In this document: piece by piece, positions 1 through 9,876 of the stretch
Position numbering within the stretch: the stretch's first letter is position 1
How the letters are laid out: each line of letters starts with the position of its first letter
Assembly: GCA_902806565.1 (NCBI GenBank)
Contig: CADCXA010000059.1
Span: 806,001 to 870,000 of the forward strand
Source of the DNA: Hypoxylon rubiginosum
Taxonomy: Eukaryota > Ascomycota > Sordariomycetes > Xylariales > Hypoxylaceae
DNA length: 64,000 bases
Direction of reading: 5' to 3'
Translations under genes and position numbers: made by a program
Notes under the pieces: model-generated
What the model saw: the letters and a program-made list of their open reading frames with translations, nothing else
The model's database searches: none
Told to the model about the DNA's origin: nothing

Positions 1-1945
1 CTCCGTGGCACTTCAACTGCTGTAGCTGCTGGCTAATGATACGGTATAAAGCGCACCAGCTCTGAAGTTGCTTTCTCTTGATATGCTCGTTGCTCCTAAT
101 CAAGATGGCCGTCACTATAAGCGGTTTAACATCAACCGGGTGCGGTTCTGACGATGATGTCTCCCTACCTAAGTTACCTCCTAGGAATCATCAGCCATAG
201 ACTAACAAGAAGAGCTCGAATGACAACCGGAAGCCAAGCTCCGTGGTCCTTGTTTGCTGCTTCGGACATGGGCAGTCGAGCAGATTTATGGCGAGCTGGG
301 CCGCGCGAGCACAGCATCGTTTTGTTTAAATGGGGATTGGCACCAGCGTGCGCTGGGTGATATCGCAACCCTCCCACCGTGCCGACAAGCTTTTTCTTGC
401 ATATATCCCCTGGCTAGCGCCCTGTGACGGAAAAAGCTCAGCGCCTCGATAAGAGGCATAACGAGGTTGACGCCATTGCGCCAGCGGATGTCGAACGTTA
501 CGGGAACCTGCTTTTTCGCACCCTCCGGCTAATGAACCCCGGGAAATTCGGGGGTTGGCTCCGCGAGATGGCTTCTTTCGACATAGGGAAATCCGGCTTC
601 GCGAGGGATGTCTTCCGCTAGTCTTCCATAGAATCGACGGCCCACGAGAAAAACCTCGAAGAAGGCCGCTAATGACGTTTCTGTTACGCATGTGTTATGT
701 TACCTGCCAATATCCAAAGGTTCCAAGGCAAGGCGTAGGACAGGTCTAGACACAGCGAAATCTATATTGGGAGGAGCCTAGTAGGTAGGTTATCTGCCTA
801 CCCGGTAAATTCTGGCCCGTATCACCATAGCGAGCGATCTCTCCTGGTGGAATGCTACCTCATTTAATGAGAGATCGGTTTGAGATAACGTCAATCCCAC
901 AACTCTCACCCTTCAAGACCCTTGTCCTACTTACCAAAAGGGATCGTTCGCTGCATACATTCTGCATGTAGTTAGACCCTAGCACGGTAATTGCCAATGA
1001 GCCCCCACACTATCCCGATTTCAACACAGATCGTCGATGGGAACGTACATGCATATGTTTTCGTTGAGCATGTGGTGTTCGTGAAACCTGTGATTGATCA
1101 TTCGAAGTTGAGGTATTGTACCGTCCAGTCTCTTCCCATTCGTCCTATTCGGTATGAAGTTCTCAGGCACCACGGTTCGACTTCATAGGGGTGTTGGCTT
1201 TCCACTAGGTAACGTTTATATCATCACCGCTTCCTAGCACGGGCTTCCCAAGTCACTATCACTACTGCAGCGTATAGCATGGCACCACGCTGCCTGATAG
1301 GTAACCTCCCGCCGATAATGGTATGATTACCTACCTCCTAGGTATGCAAGCCACTCTCGGAGCCCTGAGATCCTTCCTGGACCATTTCTGTCTGTTTAAA
1401 GATATCCATATACGGAAAGGGGCAGGTACAGACTTAGTCGAGCCAATGAGGCTCGAGAAAGGAGAACCCTATCGAATCCTTCCCGTGTCTGCAGCAACCA
1501 ACGCTAAACATGTTACGTTGCTATTGTCGGCGATGCTATATATTCCTGTGGGACCCCGGGGGGTTCGAAACATGATTAAGATCGTCGGGGAATAGCCTGT
1601 ATCTCGGGTATCCAACTAAGCTGGCTCGCTAAGCTATGATTGACAGCACATTTTGCCCGAAGCGCTAGGTAGCTCAGCTCGTCAGTCGGAGGAGAGAAAA
1701 GTATAGATAGGCGCACTCTTGGCATTTCCTGTATATGGTAGGAAATGCCAAGAGTACGCCTGTGTCTTTCTCCAGGGACTGCTCTTGAAATGACACGGCT
1801 GACCTAATGACTGGACCGTTCCCGTCCTTTATTTACCCCTTGGGAGGCCCGGGGTAGGGGGAGAGCGAGGTGGCCGAGAAATATTGTACCTGCTTGTCCA
1901 TTTTTCTGACGGTGAGCCAAGTGCTATAGCGAGAACTCACCTATC
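1..1945. other. Gene-poor leading region
   Basis: I see no convincing gene here. Only short open frames of up to about 120 codons occur, on both strands, without recognisable domains or splice structure. The notable element is the long hairpin at 1709-1761. A TAGGTAGG tract with a nearby CCTACC occurs around 780-802. The last 100-200 bp presumably hold the promoter of the acyltransferase gene starting at 1946, but no clear TATA box is visible. Confidence 0.6.
1709..1761. repeat. Long near-perfect hairpin
   Basis: Bases 1709-1730 and 1740-1761 are reverse complements over 22 bp with a single mismatch (C1714 against A1756), around a 9-base loop. The arms contain ACTCTTGGCATTTCCT and its complement. 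The mismatch is a transition, as expected if RIP or deamination hit one arm. The hairpin is not inside a gene and no target-site duplication is apparent. It could be a tiny MITE, a structured RNA or a cruciform. Confidence 0.8.
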
Positions 1946-3638
1946 ATGGGGAACTCAGTTTCAAGCAGCGTCTTGAAGAAGACGCCGCTGACCATAGCGA
2001 CTGATACAGTAGTGCCCTTACACCGCTTCGATGATACCCCACTTACGCGGAAGGTCATTGTCGAGTTCACCATGCGATTCGACGACGTGTTGGATCCGGA
2101 CAAGCTCCGCCTGTCGCTGGAGAAGCTCCTCAGCCGGCGCGACTGGCGCAAGCTGGGCGCTAGGCTGAGGCTCAACGTACGCCCTATCACGCACGCACTT
2201 CCAACTTTTGATGGTGGAGAACGCATAGCTAAAAGAAGGAGTTACGTAGTTCGACGGCAAGCTCGAATACCACATCCCGGAGTTCTTCGACGAGAAGCGG
2301 CCCGCGTTCGCCTACTCGCACATCCAGCACGAGATGGACATCGCCCGCCACCCGACCGGCAGCCGGCTCCCGCGGCCGACGGCGAGCCCGGCCGTGCTCT
2401 GCGACCCCGAGGACTTCGCGCCCCTGCTCCGCCGGTGGGGCGGTCCCCGGAGGCTGAGCGACTACCTGTACACGGACGCGCCGCAGCTCAGCCTGCACGT
2501 CGTGTCCTTCGCCGACGCGACCGTCGTCTCGCTCTCGTGGCCGCACACCCTGCTCGACGCCATGGGCCGGCGGGAGCTGCTCGACGCCTGGGTGGCGACG
2601 CTCGAGGGCCGCGACGGCGACGTGAAGCCGCTCCTCGGCGTCCTGCACGACCCCCTCGCGCCGCTGGGGACCGCGCCCCAGGAGCCCTACGTGCTGTCGC
2701 ATCGGCGCCTGTCGCCGTGGCAGGCCCTGATGTTCGCCATCGCCTACATCTGGACGACGCTCTTCTGGTGGCGCGGCGAGGAGACCCGGATGGTGTGCGT
2801 GCCGGCGGCGCACATCCGATCCCTGCACCAGGGCGCGCTCGACTACCTCGCCGCCGCGCAGCAGAGCGAGGAGGACCACGGCAGGTACAGCGACGAGGAA
2901 AAGAAGATCAAGCCGTTCGTCAGCGAGGGCGACGTGCTGTCCAGCTGGATCGCGCGCCTCGCGCTCCTGCACCTGCGCCGCGACGACGGCAGCAACGGCG
3001 ACCAGACGGTCTCGATCCTGAACGCCTTCGGCATGCGCTCGGTGCTGGCCCGCGACCTGCTCCCGCCGACCCACGCCTACGTCGGCAACGCCGTCGCCGG
3101 CGTGTACGCCTTCGTGGCGGCGCGGGACCTGTTCGCACGCCCGCTGGGGTTCGCGGCGGCGGCCGTGCGCCGGTCCATCGCGGAGCAGGGCACGCGCGCG
3201 CAGGTCGAGGCGCGCGCCGCCGTCGACCTCCGGCGGAAGGGTCGGTCGGCCGTCTACGGCGACCCGGGCATGGCGCCCATCATGATCTCCAACTGGAGCA
3301 AGGCCCGGTTCTTCGACACCGATTTCTCGGCCGCCGTCGTTTCGCGGCCCGGGACTAATCTTGGGAGGCGCTCGAATAAGATCGGGAGGCCGTCCTACAT
3401 ACAGCCCAACGGGCTCGTCGCCGGCATCCCCACGCGCAACTCGTTCCCGATCGTCGGCAAGGACGCCGCGGGCAACTACTGGTTCGAGGGCACGCTGGGG
3501 CGCGGGCTGTGGGGCCAGGTGCAGGAGGCGATGGATCTGGAGCACAGGTACCTGACTCACCAGTTCGAGAGCGCCCAGGGGAATGGGGTCGCGGAGTCGA
3601 ATGGCGGCGGTGACGGACAGGTGTTGTTAAATTTTTGA
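1946..3638 (+). CDS. HXXXD-type (BAHD-like) acyltransferase
   Basis: Two exons, 1946-2176 and 2250-3638, joined across a 73-bp intron (donor GTACGC, acceptor ACGTAG), give about 539 residues, the usual length of fungal transferase-family proteins (PF02458 type, related to trichothecene O-acetyltransferases). The junction restores the family run GARLRLN-FDGKLEYHIPEFF. The catalytic HXXXD motif is HTLLD at about residues 176-180, and the DFGWG-like position near 433 reads DTDFSAA. Such enzymes transfer acyl groups from acyl-CoA to hydroxyl or amino groups; the substrate is unknown. A hydrophobic stretch lies near residues 230-252. Exon 2 is far richer in GC than the flanking DNA and is open in several frames, so long antisense frames across it are shadows. 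No pathway neighbours are evident. Confidence 0.85.
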
Positions 3639-4015
3639 TTCTGGAGGAACTCGAATTGAATAATCCCATCTGAAGATAAGGGTCGTCATCCTTTTCCTCG
3701 GTACTTGTTTTTGTACATATTTGCCTATACATACCGGGTAATGTTTGGGCCATGGCGTTGCACTTGAAACGTAGGTATATATCTCCTCGTTTGTGTCTAT
3801 TCTTAGATATTTTCATGATGTAACTTGTGGGTGGTAATGGTATTTTGATATTGCTACGTGCGAGATAGTTAACAGCTGTCGCAGCACGGCACCTGTGTAC
3901 GAATGTGGCAGGTATGTACCTAGCTATCCGCCTAACCTATGAGGAAGAAAATGGTTAAAATGAGGTATCTAATAGGAAAGTAGGCAATTTTAATGCCTTA
4001 TGCTATTTATTCCGT
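3639..4015. other. Convergent intergenic spacer
   Basis: This 377-bp spacer separates the 3' ends of the acyltransferase (plus) and the TIR-like gene (minus). It presumably carries both 3' UTRs. No gene or repeat is seen, and the composition is AT-leaning. Confidence 0.6.
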
Positions 4016-6917
4016 TTAGCTGATCAGCTTGGTCTGTCGTTCCAAGAATAGCAACCTGGGCTTGTCAGACAGATAAGTTACTTTTTTCTGTGACAAGTCG
4101 ATCGCCAACTCGGACGACGATGGGCCCTCTCGCAAATACTCAGTTCCACTTGTCTGGTCAGTCACATGCTCATACCACAAGTGGCCACCATACGCATTTT
4201 TCAGAATCTGGATCATGAGAACCTCGAGGCTACACCACGAACGCTCATAATACGTGTGGTCGACAAGGCTGATCATGGCATTGCACTGAATCAGGTTCAT
4301 GAGCAAGGCCGATACGCCTTTCTGTTGCTGAGCAAGGTCTTCTTGATCTATGCAGGCGAAATCCTGGTTGGTATTATTAGCATGGAAGATCAATACGGGC
4401 GTGAAACTGGGAATCTCAACTTACAATCCAAACTCCCAATCTCTCCATGCTGATGTTTGGGTGAAGGTCCAAGAATTGGCCGAGTGCGCGGATCATACGA
4501 TAGTACTGCGTATTTGCGGCATCGTCAGGGGAATCATTCTTTCGGGACGACCCACGGTCCGCAGCGATCCACCTGTAAGACAGGAATATGATGAACAGTT
4601 CATCGTCATTACTATCCGGTTCGATGTTGAACCGATTGGTGAGCCCATCGCTGGACCTTGGGATTTTGCCGAATCGTAAAAGGTCGGTATAGCGGACAAA
4701 CTTCAAGCGGTCGAACAGACGCGCATTTTCCTCATCCGCATCCAGTGTCTCGGCGTAGACCCGGCGAAGCTTCTCCGGAATGGAACCGCGGGCGGAACTT
4801 AGTAGGACGTGATGGAGCTTATCTTGGAAGATGTCCCTGTATCCCTTTCGAAGGACGGCCTCGTACCGCTGCCCATCGAGTTTTTTTCCCGCCTCGTGAA
4901 GGAACTTCTGTCGCAGGGCTTCTTCGATTATTTCTTGCGTCTTGGTATCGCCGCTGTATACTGCGCAGTCCAAGGCGGAATAGCCCTGCTCGTCTCTCAA
5001 CTCCGGATCCGCTCCGGCTTGGACTAATCTACGAATGTACCCTCGGTATTCGTCAGAAGGCTCTTTGCACATGGATATAATCGGCGTGCAAACATTGGGA
5101 CGGTTGCATTGCGCCAGCGCCTCCTCCGATCTACCGCCAAATAGCAAAGCCATAGCGTAGAACCCTCTGGCGATACCGATCAAGACGGGGGTTTTGAGGC
5201 CGAGCTGGATGTTGAGGGATTCCAATGCGGTGCTTATTGCTCGGTCCACGTCCCCCTTTTGCTGAAAACACAGGGAGAAACGCCCCAGGGCGATAGCCTC
5301 CCGAAGCGACGCAAATTCTATCAGTTCGGTCCTGGATCCCGGGTCGCTCAGCTGCTCGAGGGCATATTTCTTCAACTTGCGAGCTATCTCGACTCGCTCG
5401 GCAAGTTGGCTCATGGCCGTATCCAATAGCGAAGGCTCTTTTCGGCGTAGGTACAGTTGGTAGTTGACCATGCCTAAATTTCCTATGGCGCGACATACTT
5501 CCCGGTCCAAGCCTAGGTGCTTTGCGGCGTTGTATTGGTCTTCAAGGGCCTCCTTGGCGTCGTCTAAACGATTTTCGTGCTGGAGGTTGACTACTGCTAG
5601 CTCACCCGTAATTTCGACACGAAGCTGGTTCAGGGGCATCTGGCAACGGGCATCTTCCAGAATTTTGCGAGCGAGTTCGATCCTGCCGATCACTCTGTAC
5701 ATGTGCCCGAGCCTCAGCGTGACTGCGTACCTATAGTGAGGTGCGTCTGGAAAGTGCGGATTGGTTTCGTAAATATTCGAAGCTTTGCGATACGACCGTA
5801 GCGACTCTTCCCATTCGCCATTCGCAGTATGCTGCAAGCCTTGGCTAATTGCTCTCTCCCACTCGCGTACGGATTCGACCGCTTTCACTAGTATTGACGC
5901 TGTAACATTGGGAGTCTCCCTTCTAGTCGTATATGAAACTCCATCGGGCGGTCCCAATACTGGAGCATCTTGGTAGAAACCACGACGGCTGTCGAAGAAA
6001 GCTAGGGTTGCATGTAAGATCTCCGGAGCAACCTCTGACTTGTGGAGGGCGTTCGCCGGAATGGTGTAAGTCATATTGCTGGCATGACATTCGGAAGCTC
6101 TCTCAACGACGTGGACTAGTTTGCCTCGGTTTACGATAGTGGAAGATGTCTGGTGTGTCTTGTAGTCCTTTCCACTCTCAGTGCCCTGTGCGCTCCACGA
6201 AACACCATATTCGGCATGCGTGGCGGTGCTGATATCCGCCGGGTGGGCCTCGTAGGCATAGTCTCTGCCTTCGCCTGCCAAAATCCAACTTTGAAGGAAG
6301 GGTTGATGTGCATGAATGGTCAAGTTAGAAGCCATCCGTCTACCCCCGGCTTCCCAGACGTGAAGACGAAAGAGTTCCTCTATGTTTCCATCTTTTATGA
6401 TGCTCGACAAAGGAACGACGAGGAAGCCCTGCGAGCTACGGGAAACAGAATATGATACCGAGGGGACTGCTAGAGCCTCATAGATTATATGCCACACACA
6501 ATCCAGATCCTCGGCACACACGACGACCCCCTTCCGGCCCGCTTCACACAAGAATGCTATAGAAGCTGCTAGCCTTGCACGATGGCGCTGGCTTTCGTCA
6601 AATGCGGAGGCATCGATATGAGCGCACCAGCCGCTGAATGTTCGGGCTGAGAAATCCCTAGAGAATCTCTGAGCGTCGGTTTCTGTTGTGAGAATATGTG
6701 TAATGCGCTCGAGCTCTCCTTCAGCTGCCTTGGTTGCTACAGTCACGCCATATAATTCATGGAGGACTATAGACAATGGGATGCTGACTTCTGCTTGAAA
6801 CTCATTGTCAGATTCGGGTGTTAGAATCTCATCAGAATCGCTGTCGTCCGGGCTGTAAAGGGGAGGTATTAAGTTATCAGTACTCCCCGTAGTACGGCAT
6901 GCCCTAGAGCTGTTCAT
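4016..6917 (-). CDS. TPR/ankyrin protein with C-terminal TIR-like domain
   Basis: Two exons on the minus strand, 6917-4425 and 4363-4016, with a 61-bp intron (donor GTAAGT, branch GCTAATA, acceptor CAG), give 946 residues. An in-frame TAG two codons before the ATG fixes the start. Order of regions: acidic low-complexity N-terminus; a conserved-looking region of unknown fold (about 50-330); TPR-like helical repeats (about 345-600); one ankyrin-like repeat (about 622-665, containing GADPELRDEQGYSALD); then a TIR-like domain from about 770. The TIR-like part opens with ELFIIFLSYRW, continues across the intron as GVWI-DFACIDQED, and contains YYERSWCSLEVLM. That last stretch matches the WCxxE pattern of NAD-cleaving TIR domains, with candidate catalytic Glu at 878. 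The fold assignment is from motif recognition; NADase activity and a role in fungal non-self recognition or cell death are inference. Confidence 0.75.
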
Positions 6918-7702
6918 TTTCTAGAAGTTCTGATATAATTATTTCTTTCGTAGGTCGGACGTAAGATACTGACTCGTCTGGAATTGCCATGTGCCTAATG
7001 TCAGTTTATATCTGACATATAAGGGGGCAGTGCATTGAGGCTTTTGCTGGCTAAGGTGGGGAAGAAACAGGAGAAATTCGAAGATGGGAAAGGCAGAATT
7101 TAACGAAATAAACTGCCTATTGAATGCCGGGAATCGTCATTGGCCTTTTCTAGACTTGATAGGCATTCATTCGATGCATCATGCACCTAGGTCACAATCT
7201 AACTAGGTAGAGAGCCACTGCTACGCCCAAAGCCTCGTTTGCTAGAGCCTGACTCGTCTCCTCTCTTCTTAACTCGTAGACTACAAGCTTGGGAACTACC
7301 AAAACGGGCTTGTCAAGTTTTTCTACCCGCAGAGCCCGCTCTATATTCAAGGCCAGTAGTTATTACAGTTTAGTGGACGTTGTATGCTTGTAGCATTCCG
7401 ATCTGGACTCTGAGCTCATCTGGGAGCCGGCGATATTAGGAAATTTTAAGAGTGATATTTACCATAGAAAGGCTCACTCGGTTCCCATTAACCCCCTAAG
7501 TGGATAAACCACTTCGAAGAAAGGTTTAGCAAACGTACTAGGTACATGACTGTTGGCGGCACGTGGGAAAACGCGGTCTTGGGCGAGGAAATCTAACAGA
7601 TGGAAATCTTTATGTGGTATGGTACAGCTAAGTGCGTGATTATCGAATACACTCTATGACCGGCTTTCCCCCTTTCAAGACGCCGCTACAATCACCGTCC
7701 GA
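6918..7702. other. Intergenic spacer, promoter of TIR-like gene
   Basis: This holds the upstream region of the minus-strand TIR-like gene and the 3' flank of MPP-beta. No gene or clear repeat is seen. CTAGGT/ACCTAG-type short motifs occur around 7190-7210. Confidence 0.5.
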
Positions 7703-9364
7703 TTAGAAGTTCCGGCTCATGTCGTTTCTGATTCTCTGGTAGTCGAGCAGACCCTCGACGCTGCCGACTGCGCTGATGGCCACGTCCTGATCCCATAGTT
7801 TGCGCTGCGCGAATTCCATTACGTCCTTCTCCGTGATACGGTCGATGACGCGCTCGATCTCGCCCGGGTTCATCCGGCGGCCAGTCGTGACGATTTGTCG
7901 GCCAATATCCTCAGCAACGGCTGAGGTGCTATCGAGGGAAAGGAGAATAGAGGCCTTCAATTGGGCCTTTGCTCGCTCAACCTCGGGCTCGGTGACATCG
8001 CCAGATAGTCGGGACCATTCGCGGAGAGCGAAGTGAACCAGATCGTCGAGACGGGTAAGCTGGTCGCTTACCAGGTAGATACCCCATAGACTGAAATTGA
8101 TTCGTTAGCATTAGTAACGAGGATGAAATGTTAAAAAATCTTACCCAGTGTCGCTGTAGCTCGTAGAGAAGCTCATGAAGCTGTTGGCCAGGTCATTGTT
8201 GTGAACAAAGCTGCTCAGCTTGCTGCCTTGGTGAGGTGCGCTACCCATAGCCTTGTCATAGTTGCCAACAATAGCCTGGGTAACCAAAGCAGTGAAGTAA
8301 TCCTCATCGTTCCAGCTAACACCCTCGACTGCGAGAGCGATGTGGGCCGAAGGGATGGTATCGTCTCGGATTCGAACCTCGGATCCGATAAAGCTGGGCT
8401 TTCGCTTGGATAGGAGGTAAGCTTCGGTGTGAGGTGACGTCGTCGGGAGGCTAGAGAAGTTCTTCTCAGCCAGCTCGACAAGCTTCTCGTGAGGAATACC
8501 ACCAGCACCAACGAGAACCATACGGTCGGCGGTGTAGTTGGTCCCGATGTACTTGGTAAGCTCGGTTCGGGTGATGTCACGGATGTTCTCGCGGGGACCA
8601 AGGATGGTGCGGCCGAGGGGTTGGTGAGAGTAAGCAGTGGCGTGGAGGTGGTCGAATACAACTTCATCCAGCTGCTTCTCAACCTCCTCTGATTCACGAA
8701 GAATGACGTCGCGTTCTCGCTCGATAGCGGAGGGCTCAAGCTTGGAGTTTTGTAGGATGTCGGCAAGGATATCGACGCACTGGGGAACATCGGAGTTGAA
8801 TGCTCTGGAGAAGTAAACGGTGTTCTCACGCTATGCATATGTTAGCTAAGAGCCATGATCTCATATGTCATATTTCACGCACCGAGGTGTAGGCGTTGAG
8901 GTGACCGCCCATATTCTCGATTTCGAGCTCTAGTTGTTGCTGAGTTCTCTTCTGGGTGCCCTAAAATATCATTAGAAAGTCGTCATAGTGTTGAAATTTG
9001 TCTTAGTAAATACCTTGAAGGCAAGGTGCTCTAGGAAGTGTGCTGTTCCATTGGTCTCATCCGTCTCGGCTCTAGATCCGGCATCAATCCAAACTCCCAC
9101 CGTCGAGGTCTGTGCCCAGGGCGAGTATTCTGTCGCGACCTATCCATCAGGCGTTAGAACTAAACTTCAGAGGCATCTGTTAGCCCAATTGGCCCTTGGG
9201 AAGCTTACCGTCAAGCCATTCTTCAAAGTCGTGGTCTGGGTCTTCGCGCCTGCGGGAGACGTTACAGGTGTAGCGAAACCTCGTCTAAATGGTCGGATGG
9301 CAGAATTGGCAGCACGGCTGCGCATGCCCTGCGCAAGGTTGAAGGTGAGTCTCCTGGACGCCAT
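7703..9364 (-). CDS. Mitochondrial processing peptidase beta subunit
   Basis: Five exons, 9364-9209, 9139-9014, 8960-8883, 8830-8145 and 8090-7703, with introns of 69, 53, 52 and 54 bp, give 477 residues, the normal length for fungal MPP-beta. The protein starts with an Arg/Ser-rich mitochondrial presequence (MASRRLTF...). It has the M16 inverted zinc motif HFLEH (His86, Glu89, His90) and the downstream zinc-ligand glutamate at Glu166, so this is the catalytic subunit and not an inactive core protein. MPP cleaves presequences from imported matrix proteins; in Neurospora the same protein also serves as core I of the bc1 complex (established knowledge). It is divergently arranged with the GH36 gene and is housekeeping by nature, so it argues against one dedicated gene cluster here. 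Confidence 0.97.
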
Positions 9365-9862
9365 TAGGGTGGTGCGTTGGGAGGTGTAAAGGAATGAGCG
9401 GTTTTGATGGGAAATCTTGGAATGGTTCGGTTTTCGGCTCGAGAGCTCAAATTTTGGAGTCGTAGAGGGCGCCACAGTTCAGTTGTGCCACGGGTACTTT
9501 AGTACATGAGCAAAAACCCACCTAGCCTCAATTTTACGCACGCAAGCCTCACTCCTTTAGACCGTCTCCCCGCTAAATTCCGTCTAGCGTCATCTGTCTG
9601 TGGCTACTTAAATGCAATGAGTAAATAATCAATCGCTGATTGGTTAATAATTCATCTCTGTGGACCTAAGCTCGGCTTTTATTTCAACATTGAACTTTTG
9701 AACTTCTTAACAATTGCACATTCACCGCATCGTCTCGACTAACCTGTCTTTCTTCTTGCTGCACTCTTAAACCAACAACTTTTAGTAAAAATGTCTTGAT
9801 CGTCTGTATTATCTTATAAGCATATCCAGCATTCAATAAAATGGAAAATACCATTTACAATC
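9365..9862. promoter_or_regulatory. Bidirectional promoter, MPP-beta / GH36
   Basis: A 498-bp divergent promoter. A CCAAT-box sequence (CCAATC on the minus strand) sits at 9638-9643, about 274 bp from the MPP-beta ATG and 220 bp from the GH36 ATG. CCAAT/HAP control of mitochondrial genes is well known in fungi; its use here is inference. The GH36 side of the region contains two upstream ORFs. Confidence 0.5.
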
Positions 9863-9876
9863 ATGTCCAAAGGTGA
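9791..9876 (+). promoter_or_regulatory. Two upstream ORFs before the GH36 start
   Basis: A two-codon frame (ATG TCT TGA) lies at 9791-9799. A second uORF of 11 codons plus stop runs 9841-9876 and overlaps the main ATG at 9863 in another frame. Its ATG has A at -3 and G at +4, a stronger context than the main start. If both lie in the transcript, ribosomes must scan past or reinitiate, which would dampen GH36 translation. Confidence 0.45.

Noticed and set aside
154..1595. Several 60-120-codon frames in the leading region
   Set aside because: They overlap one another on both strands, several start at non-ATG codons, and none shows a family motif.
2229..3560. Long antisense open frame (443 codons) opposite the acyltransferase
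   Set aside because: High GC of the sense gene removes stop codons in other frames. The antisense protein is low-complexity and lacks motifs, while the sense frame has HXXXD and splice-supported family sequence.
8215..8838. Alternative 207-codon frame within MPP-beta
   Set aside because: It overlaps exon 4 of MPP-beta in another frame and is Ser/Pro-rich shadow sequence.
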